This document shows positions 41,810 to 53,411 of a stretch of 64,000 bases of DNA, piece after piece. Source of the DNA: Pseudarthrobacter siccitolerans (lineage in GTDB: Bacteria > Actinomycetota > Actinomycetes > Actinomycetales > Micrococcaceae); contig NZ_CAQI01000059.1 of NCBI RefSeq assembly GCF_001046895.1, forward strand, positions 1-64,000. The letters are read 5' to 3'. Below the pieces are notes generated by a model. The model saw nothing but the letters and a program-made list of their open reading frames with translations. It had not been told where the DNA came from and ran no database searches. A program made the translations under genes and the position numbers. How positions within the stretch are numbered: position 1 is the stretch's first letter; every line of letters begins with the position of its first letter.

Positions 41810-41827
41810 GTTCGAAATGTTTCGAAC
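41810..41827. promoter_or_regulatory. Perfect LacI-type operator
   Basis: GTTCGAAA-TG-TTTCGAAC is a perfect inverted repeat with 8-bp arms and a 2-bp centre, 63 bp before the binding-protein start. The CG near each arm and even-centred symmetry suit LacI-family regulators. The divergent gene at 40598-41653 is the obvious binder. Confidence 0.7.
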
Positions 41828-41889
41828 AGCGAGTCGGAGCTAGAAGCTCCAACTTCACTTGCAAAGAAGCAAACTCAGATGGAGAAGCA

Positions 41890-43218
41890 ATGAAGCAGCC
41901 CCAGACGTCCCGCCGCTCTTTCCTCGCCCTTGCTGCCCTCACCCCGTTCGCCGTTGCGGCGACCACCGCGTGCGGGACATCCGGACCGGGAACCTCCAGC
42001 GCCGGCGGGGGCGCCAGCATGTGGTACCTGTCCGGAGAGCCGAACGAGACCACCATGCAGAAGGCCGTGGACGCCTTCAATTCAGCGAACGCGGACAACA
42101 AGATCGCCGTGACTTACTTCCAGAACGACGCCTATAAAACCAAGATCAAGACCGCCATCGGCGCCGGCCAGGCCCCCACCATCATCTACGGCTGGGGCGG
42201 CGGCACCCTCAAGACCTACGCCGAAGCCAACCAGGTGGATGACCTGACCGGCTGGTTTGACGAGAACCCGGACCTGAAGGAGAAGTTCTTTCCCGCCTCC
42301 TTCGGTGCGGCCACCGTGAACGGGAAGATCTATGCCCTGCCCAACCAGTACGTCGCCCCGATCGTGCTCTTCTACAACAAGGAACTGTTCGAGAAGGCCG
42401 GCGTCCAGCCGCCCAAGACCTGGGACGACATCATGTCGCTGGTCAAGACCTTCAACGACATGGGTGTGGCACCCTTCTCCCTGGGTGGACAGTCCCGCTG
42501 GACTTCCATGATGTGGCTCGAATACCTGCTGGACCGCATCGGCGGCCCCGTCGTCTTCACTGCCATCTTCGAAGGCAAACCCAATGCCTGGCTGGATCCT
42601 GCCGTGATCGAAACCGGCACCAAGATCCAGGAACTCGTCTCGGCCGAGGGGTTCATCAAGGGCTTCTCTTCCATCACCGCAGACTCCAACGCGGACCAGG
42701 CACTGCTGTTCACGGGCAAGGCAGCCATGATGCTGCACGGTTCCTGGACCTACGGCGCCATGAAGAAGGGCGGCCAGAACTTCGTCCAGGACGGAAACCT
42801 GGGCTTCGTCCAGTTCCCCACCGTGGCCGGCGGCAAGGGCGACCCCAAGAACGGCGTCGGAAACCCCGCCCAGTACATGTCGATCTCCTCGAAGGCCAGC
42901 GACAAGGAAAAGGAGTCGGCCAAGAAGTTCTTCAAGGACGGCATCCTGACCGAGACGGTCATCGACACCTATATCAATTCAGGATCCGTTCCGATCGTTA
43001 ACGGCATCGAGGACAAGCTCAACACGTCCCCGGACAAGGACTTCCTGAACTTCGTCTACGGTATGGCCAAGAACGCCCCGAGCTTCCAGCAGTCCTGGGA
43101 CCAGGCTCTGAGCCCCACCGCAGCCGAGGCCCTGCTGAACAACATCGACCAGTTGTTCCTGAAGTCGATCACGCCGCAGCAGTTCGCCGAGAACATGAAC
43201 GCCACCCTCGGAAAATGA
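41890..43218 (+). CDS. Sugar ABC importer substrate-binding lipoprotein
   Basis: A 442-residue family-1 extracellular binding protein. The signal peptide has a twin-arginine-like start (SRRSFLALAALTP) and a lipobox ending TTAC (Cys near residue 28), then a Gly/Ser linker. The mature part begins MWYLSGEPNETTMQKAVDAF and contains ALPNQYVAPIVLFYNKELFE, a segment typical of carbohydrate-binding members. First gene of a seven-gene operon; it overlaps the next gene by 4 bp. Ligand likely a mono- or disaccharide or glycoside. Confidence 0.93.
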   Translation: MKQPQTSRRSFLALAALTPFAVAATTACGTSGPGTSSAGGGASMWYLSGEPNETTMQKAVDAFNSANADNKIAVTYFQNDAYKTKIKTAIGAGQAPTIIYGWGGGTLKTYAEANQVDDLTGWFDENPDLKEKFFPASFGAATVNGKIYALPNQYVAPIVLFYNKELFEKAGVQPPKTWDDIMSLVKTFNDMGVAPFSLGGQSRWTSMMWLEYLLDRIGGPVVFTAIFEGKPNAWLDPAVIETGTKIQELVSAEGFIKGFSSITADSNADQALLFTGKAAMMLHGSWTYGAMKKGGQNFVQDGNLGFVQFPTVAGGKGDPKNGVGNPAQYMSISSKASDKEKESAKKFFKDGILTETVIDTYINSGSVPIVNGIEDKLNTSPDKDFLNFVYGMAKNAPSFQQSWDQALSPTAAEALLNNIDQLFLKSITPQQFAENMNATLGK

Positions 43219-44150
43219 GTAACGCCGTCTCCACCGCGCCCCGGGCACTCACCGCCGGAACCGGCGCGGCACCAACCGACAAGCGCAAGGCCGCCCTCGC
43301 GTGGCTGACAGTGCCCGCGTTGTTCTTCTTCCTCGTCTTCGCCGTAGTGCCGCTGGTGGGGGTGCTCATCCTCAGTTTCACCAACTGGGACGGCATCGGC
43401 GCCATCGGGGCCGCCGGCATGGGCAACTGGTTCTCCGTGCTGGCGGACCCGGGCCTGTACAACGCGCTGGGACTGACCTTCCTGATCATGATCGTCTCGT
43501 GGCTGGTCCAGACGCCGATCAGCCTCCTCCTGGGGGTGTTCACGGCAGGCAGCCAGCGGTACAGGGCCGCCCTGGCAGTGTTGTACTTCCTGCCGCTGCT
43601 GCTCTCATCAGCTGCAGTGGCGATCGCCTTCAAGGCACTGCTGGATCCCAACTTCGGCCTGGCCACCGGGCTGGGCCTGCCATTCCTGGCCCAGGACTGG
43701 CTGGGGGTCCCGCACCTTGCCCTGGGCCTGGTGATCTTCGTGATCGCCTGGCAGTTCGTGCCGTTCCACACGCTCATCTACCAGGGCGGCGTGCGGCAGA
43801 TCCCCAAATCGCTGTACGAAGCAGCCCAGATCGACGGGGCGGGAACCATCAAGCAGTTCTTCCACATCACCCTGCCCCAGTTGAAGTACACCATCATCAC
43901 CTCCTCCACCCTCATGGTGGTGGGCTCCCTGACGTACTTCGACCTGATCTTCGTCCTCACCGGCGGCGGGCCGGGAAACTCCACCCGGATCCTGGCCCTG
44001 GACATGTACCTGCGGGGCTTCCGGGCCAACCTGATGGGCCCGGCTAGCGTTATCGCCGTCATTCTCGTAGTCATCGGCCTCGGCCTTGCCTTGTTCCTCC
44101 AGCGCCTCGGAGGCAAGGACAAGCAGGGCAGCCAATTGGAAGGTCTGTAG
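43215..44150 (+). CDS. Sugar ABC importer permease (MalF/UgpA-like)
   Basis: A 311-residue permease with six helices. It starts with a basic tail, then AWLTVPALFFFLVFAVVPLV and FTNWDG, the usual MalF-type loop. The EAA motif that contacts the ATPase is YEAAQIDGAGTIKQFFHITL (about residues 200-220), followed by ILTGGG-like VLTGGGPGNSTRIL. The ATG overlaps the binding-protein stop (ATGA). No ATPase gene is present in the operon, so a shared MsmK-type ATPase elsewhere must power it. Confidence 0.94.
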   Translation: MSNAVSTAPRALTAGTGAAPTDKRKAALAWLTVPALFFFLVFAVVPLVGVLILSFTNWDGIGAIGAAGMGNWFSVLADPGLYNALGLTFLIMIVSWLVQTPISLLLGVFTAGSQRYRAALAVLYFLPLLLSSAAVAIAFKALLDPNFGLATGLGLPFLAQDWLGVPHLALGLVIFVIAWQFVPFHTLIYQGGVRQIPKSLYEAAQIDGAGTIKQFFHITLPQLKYTIITSSTLMVVGSLTYFDLIFVLTGGGPGNSTRILALDMYLRGFRANLMGPASVIAVILVVIGLGLALFLQRLGGKDKQGSQLEGL

Positions 44151-44151
44151 G

Positions 44152-45057
44152 GTGAGCATCGTACTGAAACGCAGCCCGCAGGAGGCAGCAGCCGGCTCCC
44201 CCGCCGGAGCCGCAGCCCGCCAGCGGAGCCTCGGTTCCCGGCTGGGCCGGCTCAACATTCCGGGTGGCCTGGGCGGGTGGATCTGGCTGGCCATCATCAT
44301 TCTTCCGGTCTACTACGTGGTGATCACCAGCCTGAAGACCCAGGAAGGCTACTTCGGCCAGAACCCGCTGGCGCTTCCTGCCTCACCCACGCTGGAAAAC
44401 TACCAGATGGTTCTTGAGGCGGATTTCGCCACCTACTTCATGAACAGCGCCATCGTCACGCTGGGTTCCGTGGTTCCCGCCGTGCTGATTTCCTTTATGG
44501 CCTCGTTCGCCATCGTCCGGGGCAGCGGCAGGTTCCTCAAGCTGGTCAACGGCATGTTCCTGATGGGCCTGGCCATCCCGCTTCAAGCAACGATCATCCC
44601 GATCTACCTGATGATCATCCGGCTCAATCTCTACGACAGCCTGCTCGCGCTGATGCTTCCGTCCATTGCCTTCGCCATCCCGCTGACGGTGCTGATCCTG
44701 TCCAACTTCATCCGCGACGTACCGAACGAACTGTTCGAATCCATGCGGCTGGACGGCTGCAGCGACTGGCAGACCATGTGGCGGCTTGCCCTGCCCCTGA
44801 CCCGCCCCGCGATCGTCACCGTGGCCATCTACAACGGACTGCACGTGTGGAACGGCTTCCTGCTCCCCCTGGTCCTCACCCAGAGCCCCGGCCTGCGCGT
44901 CCTTCCCCTGGGCCTGTGGACCTTCCAGGGAGAGTTCAGCGTCAACATCCCCGCCGTACTCGCCTCGGTGGTACTGAGCACGTTGCCGATCCTGGTGCTC
45001 TACATCGTGGGCCGCCGCCAGCTGCTGGCCGGCCTCACCGCCGGCTTCAGCAAGTAG
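44152..45057 (+). CDS. Sugar ABC importer permease (MalG/UgpE-like)
   Basis: A 301-residue permease. The GTG at 44152 follows the upstream stop by one base. Landmarks: WIWLAIIILPVYYVVITSLK first helix, LPASPTLENYQMVL, then NSAIVTLGSVVPAVL, and the EAA-type loop ELFESMRLDGCSDWQTMWRL followed by LPLTRPAIVT. It pairs with the permease at 43215-44150. Confidence 0.93.
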   Translation: MSIVLKRSPQEAAAGSPAGAAARQRSLGSRLGRLNIPGGLGGWIWLAIIILPVYYVVITSLKTQEGYFGQNPLALPASPTLENYQMVLEADFATYFMNSAIVTLGSVVPAVLISFMASFAIVRGSGRFLKLVNGMFLMGLAIPLQATIIPIYLMIIRLNLYDSLLALMLPSIAFAIPLTVLILSNFIRDVPNELFESMRLDGCSDWQTMWRLALPLTRPAIVTVAIYNGLHVWNGFLLPLVLTQSPGLRVLPLGLWTFQGEFSVNIPAVLASVVLSTLPILVLYIVGRRQLLAGLTAGFSK

Positions 45058-45069
45058 AAAGGAACTTCC

Positions 45070-46278
45070 ATGACCGGATCCGAACCCCTGCGCGTGGGCA
45101 TGGTGGGCTATGCCTTTATGGGCGCGGCCCACTCCCACGCCTGGCGCACCGCACCTAGGTTCTTTGACCTGCCGCTGCAGCCCCGGCTCACGGCAGTGGC
45201 CGGAAGGAATGCCGACGGCGTCCGGGCCGCTGCGGACAAGCTCGGCTGGGAGTCGGTGGAGACAGACTGGCGGCGCCTGATCGAACGGGACGACATCGAC
45301 CTGATCGATATCTGCACGCCGGGCGATACCCACGCCGAAATTGCCATTGCCGCCCTGGAGGCCGGCAAGCACGTGCTGTGCGAAAAGCCGCTGGCCAATT
45401 CCGTGGCGGAGGCAGAGAAGATGGCCGTGGCCGCGGAAACCGCCGCCAAGCACGGCGTCGCCTCGATGTGCGGCTTCAGCTACCGGCGCACCCCCGCCCT
45501 GGCACTGGCCAAACGGTTCGTGGAACAGGGCAGGCTCGGCGAGATCCGGCATGTCCGGGCGCAGTACCTGCAGGACTGGCTCTCGGACGGGAATGCCCCC
45601 ATGACCTGGCGGCTGGACAAGAGCAAGTCCGGGTCCGGCTCCCTGGGCGACATCGGAGCGCACAGCATCGACGCCGCCCAATGGGTCACGGGGCTGAACA
45701 TCACCGGCGTCTCGGCACTGCTCGAAACGTTCGTGCCGGAGCGGCCGCTCGCCGGGGACCTCGTGGGCCTGGGCGGGCACGGCGACCTCAGCAGCGACAC
45801 CCCGCGCGGCAGCGTCACCGTGGATGATGCGGCCATCTTCAGCGCCCGCCTTGAAGACACAAAGTTCGACGGCGGAGCCGGCGCCGCAGGGGCGGTGGGC
45901 GTCTTCGAAGCCACCCGCTACGCGCTGGGCCGGAAGAACGCCATGCGCCTGGAGGTGAACGGAAGCAAGGGGTCCCTGGCCTTCGACTTCGAGGACATGA
46001 ACGTCCTGTCCTTCTACGACGCAGCCGAATCCCCCGACGCAGGCTTCCGCAGGATCTTCGTCACCGAACCCGAGCACCCGTACGTCGGCAACTGGTGGCC
46101 CACCGGCCACGGGCTGGGGTACGAACACGGCTTCACCCACCAGGTGGTGGACCTGGTCACGGCCATCGGCGAAGGCCGCCAGCCGGAACCCTCTTTCGCC
46201 GACGCCCTGCAGGTCCAGCGCGTCCTGGCAGCCGTGGAGTCCAGCGCCGCCAATTCCAGCCAGTGGCAGAAAGTCTAG
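45070..46278 (+). CDS. Gfo/Idh/MocA-family oxidoreductase
   Basis: A 402-residue NAD(P)-dependent sugar dehydrogenase-like protein. The Rossmann start is RVGMVGYAFMGAAHSHAWRT, then DLIDICTPGDTHAEIAIAAL and the catalytic-Lys motif VLCEKPLANS (about residue 100). The substrate-side GSGSLGDIGAHSIDAAQWV carries the conserved Asp/His. AAAGGA precedes ATG 45070. In operons with a ThuA protein and a TIM-barrel partner, such enzymes oxidise the 3-hydroxyl of a glucosyl unit; that role is inferred here. Confidence 0.93.
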   Translation: MTGSEPLRVGMVGYAFMGAAHSHAWRTAPRFFDLPLQPRLTAVAGRNADGVRAAADKLGWESVETDWRRLIERDDIDLIDICTPGDTHAEIAIAALEAGKHVLCEKPLANSVAEAEKMAVAAETAAKHGVASMCGFSYRRTPALALAKRFVEQGRLGEIRHVRAQYLQDWLSDGNAPMTWRLDKSKSGSGSLGDIGAHSIDAAQWVTGLNITGVSALLETFVPERPLAGDLVGLGGHGDLSSDTPRGSVTVDDAAIFSARLEDTKFDGGAGAAGAVGVFEATRYALGRKNAMRLEVNGSKGSLAFDFEDMNVLSFYDAAESPDAGFRRIFVTEPEHPYVGNWWPTGHGLGYEHGFTHQVVDLVTAIGEGRQPEPSFADALQVQRVLAAVESSAANSSQWQKV

Positions 46279-46283
46279 AAACG

Positions 46284-47288
46284 ATGACACGACCAATCAC
46301 TCTTTTCACCGGCCAGTGGGCCGATCTGCCGTTCGAGGAGGTGGCCCGGCTCGCCGGTGAGTGGGGCTTTGACGGGCTGGAGATCGCCTGCTGGGGAGAC
46401 CACCTGGACCCGCGCCGGGCCGCGGAGGACGACTACTACCTCCAGGGCCGGCTGGACATCCTGGAAAAGAACAACCTCCAGGTCTTCGCCATCGCCAACC
46501 ACCTCACCGGCCAGGCCGTCTGCGACGATCCCATCGATGAACGCCACCAGGGCATCCTGTCCGCGGAAATCTGGGGAAACGGCGATCCGGAGGGAGTCCG
46601 CCGGCGGGCCGCCGAGTCGATGAAGGACACCGCACGGGCCGCGGCCCGCCTCGGGGTCAAAACCGTCACAGGGTTCACCGGGTCCTCCATCTGGAAGGCG
46701 GTGGCCATGTTCCCGCCCGCCCCGGAGTCAATGATCGACGCCGGCTACCGGGACTTCGCGGACCGCTGGAACCCCATCCTGGACGTCTTCGAGGAAGAGG
46801 GTGTCCGGTTCGCACTGGAGGTCCACCCCTCCGAAATCGCCTACGACTACTGGACCACCAAACGCACCCTGGAAGCCATCGGGCACCGCAGCAGCTTCGG
46901 CCTGAACTTCGACCCGTCCCACTTCATCTGGCAGGACCTGGACCCGGTGATGTTCCTGCAGGACTTCGCCGAACACATCCTGCATGTCCACGTGAAGGAA
47001 TCCGTCCGCCAGCTAGACGGCCGCAACGGCCGGCTGGGCTCGCACCTCGCCTGGGCGGATCCCCGCCGCGGCTGGGATTTCGTCAGCGCGGGCCACGGCG
47101 ATGTGCAGTGGAACCGCATTTTCCGGACCCTGAACGCGATCGGCTATGACGGCCCCACCAGCATCGAATGGGAGGATGCCGGCATGGACCGCCTCGTCGG
47201 CGCACCGCAGGCACTGGCCATCGTCCAGGACCTCGCCCGGATCGCCCCGCCCGCAGCCGCCTTCGACGCCGCCTTCTCCAGCCGCTGA
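46284..47288 (+). CDS. Sugar phosphate isomerase/epimerase family TIM-barrel protein
   Basis: A 334-residue AP-endonuclease-2-like barrel. Metal ligands appear in order: FALEVHPSEIAYD (Glu), GLNFDPSHFIWQ (Asp, His), HVHVKESVRQ (His) and TSIEWEDAGMD (Glu). The N-terminal FDGLEIACWGDHLDP is typical. Members isomerise or epimerise sugars, or cleave 3-keto glycosides by beta-elimination. It starts 5 bp after the upstream stop, at ATG 46284. The combination with two Gfo/Idh/MocA enzymes favours the keto-sugar role (inference). Confidence 0.92.
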   Translation: MTRPITLFTGQWADLPFEEVARLAGEWGFDGLEIACWGDHLDPRRAAEDDYYLQGRLDILEKNNLQVFAIANHLTGQAVCDDPIDERHQGILSAEIWGNGDPEGVRRRAAESMKDTARAAARLGVKTVTGFTGSSIWKAVAMFPPAPESMIDAGYRDFADRWNPILDVFEEEGVRFALEVHPSEIAYDYWTTKRTLEAIGHRSSFGLNFDPSHFIWQDLDPVMFLQDFAEHILHVHVKESVRQLDGRNGRLGSHLAWADPRRGWDFVSAGHGDVQWNRIFRTLNAIGYDGPTSIEWEDAGMDRLVGAPQALAIVQDLARIAPPAAAFDAAFSSR

Positions 47289-47299
47289 CCCGACCTGCC

Positions 47300-47320
47300 G
47301 CCGGCCTGACAAAAGCCGGC
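47300..47320. other. Small intercistronic hairpin
   Basis: GCCGGC at 47300-47305 and 47315-47320 can pair across a 9-base loop in the 52-bp gap between the isomerase and ThuA genes. It has no T-run. It could tune mRNA stability between the two halves of the operon. Confidence 0.35.
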
Positions 47321-47340
47321 AGCCAACCAAAGGAAACCCA

Positions 47341-48039
47341 ATGACAGAACCCAAAAATGCCCTGGTGGTCCGCGGCGGCTGGGACGGCCACCAGCCGTAC
47401 GAGGCCACCGAACTTTTTATCCCCTACCTCAAGGACAACGGCTACGACGTCCGGGTGGAGGAATCGCCCAAGGTTTACGCGGACGCCGAATACATGGCCG
47501 GCGTGGACCTCATCATGCAGTGCATGACCATGACCACCATCGAAAAGGACGAGTTTGCCGGGCTGCGCACAGCGGTGGAAAACGGCACCGGCCTGGCCGG
47601 CTGGCACGGCGGGATCGCCGATTCCTACCGCAACAACTCCGACTACCTGCACCTGATCGGCGGCCAGTTCGCCTGCCACCCGGGCAAGCACCCGGACGAG
47701 TGCATCGGCGAGCAGTCGGACAACTACGTTCCCTACACGGTGAACATGCTGCCCGCAGCCGCGGAACACCCCATCACCCAGGGCATCAACGACTTTGACC
47801 TGGTCACCGAACAGTACTGGGTCCTCTCCGACGACTACATTGACGTCCTCGCCACCACCACCCAGAAGGTCCGGGAATGGGACCCCTGGAACCGCGAAGT
47901 CACCTCCCCCGCCATCTGGACCCGACAATGGGGCAAGGGCCGCATCTTCGTCGCCACCCCCGGCCACCGGGTCGAAATCCTCCAGGACACCAACGTCCGC
48001 ACCATCATCGAAAGGGGCCTGCTGTGGGCAAGCCGTTGA
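47341..48039 (+). CDS. ThuA domain protein
   Basis: A 232-residue protein of the ThuA (trehalose utilisation) family, with a glutamine-amidotransferase-like fold. It starts LVVRGGWDGHQPYEATELFI, and has GTGLAGWHGGIADSYRNNSD and YLHLIGGQFACHPGK, followed by VLSDDYIDVLATTTQKVREW and GKGRIFVATPGHRVE. In rhizobia ThuA works with a Gfo/Idh/MocA partner, ThuB, on trehalose and related disaccharides. The AAAGGA site precedes ATG 47341. It overlaps the next gene by 16 bp. Confidence 0.92.
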   Translation: MTEPKNALVVRGGWDGHQPYEATELFIPYLKDNGYDVRVEESPKVYADAEYMAGVDLIMQCMTMTTIEKDEFAGLRTAVENGTGLAGWHGGIADSYRNNSDYLHLIGGQFACHPGKHPDECIGEQSDNYVPYTVNMLPAAAEHPITQGINDFDLVTEQYWVLSDDYIDVLATTTQKVREWDPWNREVTSPAIWTRQWGKGRIFVATPGHRVEILQDTNVRTIIERGLLWASR

Positions 48040-49151
48040 AAGTAGGAATCGTTGGCTGCGGCGCCATCATCGCGCAGTACCTCACCAACTTCCGCAAGCT
48101 CCAGGACCTCGAACTCGTAGCGGTAGCGGACCTGGATCCCGCACGCGCCAGGGCAGTGGCGGAGCAGTACGAGGGCGTCCGCGCCGTTTCCGTGGACGAA
48201 CTCCTCGCCGCGGACGACGTCGAGCTGGTCCTGAACCTCACCATCCCGGCCGCGCACGCCGAGGTGGCACTGAAGGCCATCGCAGCGGGCAAAAGCGTGT
48301 ACGGCGAGAAGCCCCTCGCCGCCACAACTGAGGAGGCACGTACAGTGCTGGAGGCAGCGCGGGAGGCCGGCGTCGCCGTCGGCTGCGCGCCGGATACGGT
48401 ACTGGGCACCGGCATCCAGACCGCCCGCAAGGCGATCGATGACGGGCTGATCGGCGCGCCCATCTCCGCCTCCGCCACCATGGTGACCCCAGGCCACGAG
48501 CGCTGGCACCCGAACCCGGACTTCTACTACCAGCCCGGCGGCGGCCCGCTCCTGGACATGGGCCCCTACTACGTCACGGCGCTGGTGACCCTGCTGGGCC
48601 CGGTGGTCTCGGTGACGGGCGCCGCGAGCCACACCCGCAACGAACGGACCATCGGCTCGGGCCCCCGGCAGGGCGAAAAGGTCCCCGTTGCCATCGACTC
48701 CCACGTCACCGGCGTGCTGACCCACGCCTCCGGCGCGCTCTCCACCCTGTTCATGAGCTTCGACGCCGTGAAGTCCAAGTCGCCGAACATCGAGATCCAC
48801 GGCGAACACGGCTCCCTGGTGGTGCCGGACCCCAACCACTTTGACGGTGAGGTCCAGCTGTTCTCCCTGGGCGCCGATGCGTGGGAGACCCTCCCCGTGT
48901 CCGCCGGCTACGTTGACTCGGGGCGCGGCTTCGGCATCGCCGACCTCGCCGCCACCCCGGAAGGCGCCGAGCCCCGCGCGGGCGGCACCCTGGCCTTCCA
49001 TGTCCTTGAGGTCATGGAGTCCGTGCTCGAATCAGCCCACACAGGCTCAGCGGTACGCATCAGCAGCACTGCGGAGCGGCCCGCCGGCGTCGAGCTGACC
49101 GTTCTCACCGGGGAGGTGCGTGAACTCCAGGCCCAGGAAGCCGCCTCCTAG
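48024..49151 (+). CDS. Gfo/Idh/MocA-family oxidoreductase (ThuB-like position)
   Basis: A 375-residue NAD(P)-dependent dehydrogenase-like protein. GTG 48024 is supported by AAAGGGG six bases upstream and gives the Rossmann start KVGIVGCGAIIAQYLTNFRK. The catalytic-Lys motif is SVYGEKPLAATTEEA (about residue 94), and GGGPLLDMGPYYVTALV is the substrate-side segment. It differs clearly from the paralogue at 45070-46278, so two different oxidations are likely. The 16-bp overlap with the ThuA gene implies coupled translation. Confidence 0.92.
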   Translation: MGKPLKVGIVGCGAIIAQYLTNFRKLQDLELVAVADLDPARARAVAEQYEGVRAVSVDELLAADDVELVLNLTIPAAHAEVALKAIAAGKSVYGEKPLAATTEEARTVLEAAREAGVAVGCAPDTVLGTGIQTARKAIDDGLIGAPISASATMVTPGHERWHPNPDFYYQPGGGPLLDMGPYYVTALVTLLGPVVSVTGAASHTRNERTIGSGPRQGEKVPVAIDSHVTGVLTHASGALSTLFMSFDAVKSKSPNIEIHGEHGSLVVPDPNHFDGEVQLFSLGADAWETLPVSAGYVDSGRGFGIADLAATPEGAEPRAGGTLAFHVLEVMESVLESAHTGSAVRISSTAERPAGVELTVLTGEVRELQAQEAAS

Positions 49152-49230
49152 CCAAGGCGCCAGCTTACGTCCGTGCCGTTCCGGGCCGGGTCTCTGGACA
49201 ACTCCGCCGGGGCGTAGCACGATCTGAGGT

Positions 49231-49676
<446 letters not shown>

Positions 49677-49680
<4 letters not shown>

Positions 49681-50099
49681 CTGCCATGAACAAGATCAGC
49701 ATCTCCTCAACCTTCCTTCCGCATACCGATCCCGACGCCTCCCTGGCGTTCTACCGCGACGCCCTGGGCTTCGAAATCCGTAACGATGTTGGCCGCGGCA
49801 CCATGCGCTGGATCACGGTGGGCCCCGCCGGCCAGCCGGACGTCTCCATCGTCCTGTACCCGCCCGCCGTTGATCCCGGCGTCACCGACGACGAACGCCG
49901 CACCATCGCCGAAATGATGGCCAAGGGCACCTATGCCACCATCGTCCTGTCCTCCCCGGACGTGGACGCCGCGTTCGCCTCGGTGGAGGCTACCGGGGCG
50001 GACGTGGTCCAGGAACCCGTTGACCAGCCCTACGGAATCCGCGACTGCGCCTTCCGCGACCCGGCCGGCAACACCGTCCGCATCAACCAGCAGCCCTGA
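49677..50099 (+). CDS. VOC/glyoxalase-family protein
   Basis: A 140-residue vicinal-oxygen-chelate fold protein. It opens SISSTFLPHTDPDASLAFYR and DALGFEIRNDV, ends IRDCAFRDPAGNTVRIN with the final Arg-Asp-Pro-x-Gly pattern, and has the usual two beta-alpha-beta-beta-beta units. Members include glyoxalases, dioxygenases and drug-binding resistance proteins. The start at ATG 49677 overlaps the AraC stop; ATG 49686 is an alternative three codons on. A drug-binding or detoxifying role is suggested by the UvrA-like neighbour. Confidence 0.85.
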
Positions 50100-50120
50100 A
50101 CCCCCACAGATGGAGACCCG

Positions 50121-52520
<2,400 letters not shown>

Positions 52521-52522
52521 GC

Positions 52523-52960
52523 ATGGCCATCAAACTGGAAAACGTCGGGATCGCCGTTCGCGATCTCGAGGAAGCCATCGCCTTTTTCACCGATCTCGGC
52601 CTGACGGTGATCGGCCGTGACACTGTCAGCGGGGAGTGGACCGACACTGCCGTGGGGCTTGATGGCAACCACGCCAGGATTGCGATGCTCCAGACCCCGG
52701 ACGGTCACGGCCAGCTGGAGCTCTTCGAATACATCCATCCCGAAGCCATCGAGTCGCACCCGACCCGGCCCAACGACATCGGCATGCACCGCGTGGCCTT
52801 CTCGGTGGATGACATCGACAAAGCCCTTGAGGTAGCTGCCAGACACGGGTGCCATCCGCTGCGCGGCGTGGCGACCTATGGCGACGTCTACAAACTGACG
52901 TACCTCCGCGGCCCCAGCGGAATCCTCGTGATGCTCGCCGAGAAACTGCAGAAAGACTGA
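52523..52960 (+). CDS. VOC/glyoxalase-family protein
   Basis: A 145-residue VOC protein. It begins LENVGIAVRDLEEAIAFFTD, a classic first unit, and has MLQTPDGHGQLELFEYIHP, GMHRVAFSVDDIDKALEVAA and a C-terminal YLRGPSGILVMLAEKL, with the His/Glu metal positions of methylmalonyl-CoA-epimerase-like or lyase-like members. ATG 52523 is chosen; a TTG two codons earlier overlaps the upstream stop. Different subfamily from the VOC at 49677. Confidence 0.88.
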   Translation: MAIKLENVGIAVRDLEEAIAFFTDLGLTVIGRDTVSGEWTDTAVGLDGNHARIAMLQTPDGHGQLELFEYIHPEAIESHPTRPNDIGMHRVAFSVDDIDKALEVAARHGCHPLRGVATYGDVYKLTYLRGPSGILVMLAEKLQKD

Positions 52961-52966
52961 CGCCGG

Positions 52967-53347
52967 TCAGGATATTGCGGGATCGATAAGCCACCCCAGC
53001 GCCTCATCCCGCGATGTGAAGAAGCGCGTGGGACAGGGCAGGGTCTGGCGTTCAATGGTGAAGTTGGCAATGATGCGGTCCACCGGACTTGAGCCAAGCA
53101 AGGCAATGCGCGACGCTGCACAGGGGATCTGGAAGGCGGACTTGGCCTGACGGGTCACTGACCTGGTAACCCCCATGTCCACCAGCATCGGGTATGCGGA
53201 CCCATCGGAAATTTCATTGATCGTAGCCATGGCCGCGTGCACGTCATCGCTGTCCAGAACGATCCCGGGCCGCCAGACAAGGTGGATAATTCCGTCGGAT
53301 CCAAGTTTGACGGTGCCCTTGCCGCCGTCCACAGCGATTGGTTCCAT
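52967..53347 (-). CDS. Small STAS-like / DUF7793-type protein
   Basis: A 126-residue soluble protein that resembles the STAS/SpoIIAA-like fold group: VKLGSDGIIHLVWRPGIVLD, then DVHAAMATINEI and YPMLVDMGVTRSVTRQAKSA, and a C-terminal FTSRDEALGWL. Function is unknown; homologues are common in Micrococcaceae. ATG 53345-53347 has GGGGAG six bases before it and is preferred over the in-frame ATG at 53362. Convergent with the VOC gene (6-bp gap). Confidence 0.7.
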   Translation of the reverse strand: MEPIAVDGGKGTVKLGSDGIIHLVWRPGIVLDSDDVHAAMATINEISDGSAYPMLVDMGVTRSVTRQAKSAFQIPCAASRIALLGSSPVDRIIANFTIERQTLPCPTRFFTSRDEALGWLIDPAIS

Positions 53348-53411
53348 TTTCTGCTCCCCCAATAGTCTCGATCAGCGATGTCTGACGGTTACATCAAACT
53401 ACGCTGGCGGT

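Noticed and set aside
44383..46296. Open frame of over 600 codons on the - strand across permease and dehydrogenase genes
   Set aside because: It covers two well-supported genes on the other strand, lacks motifs and is typical high-GC shadow coding.
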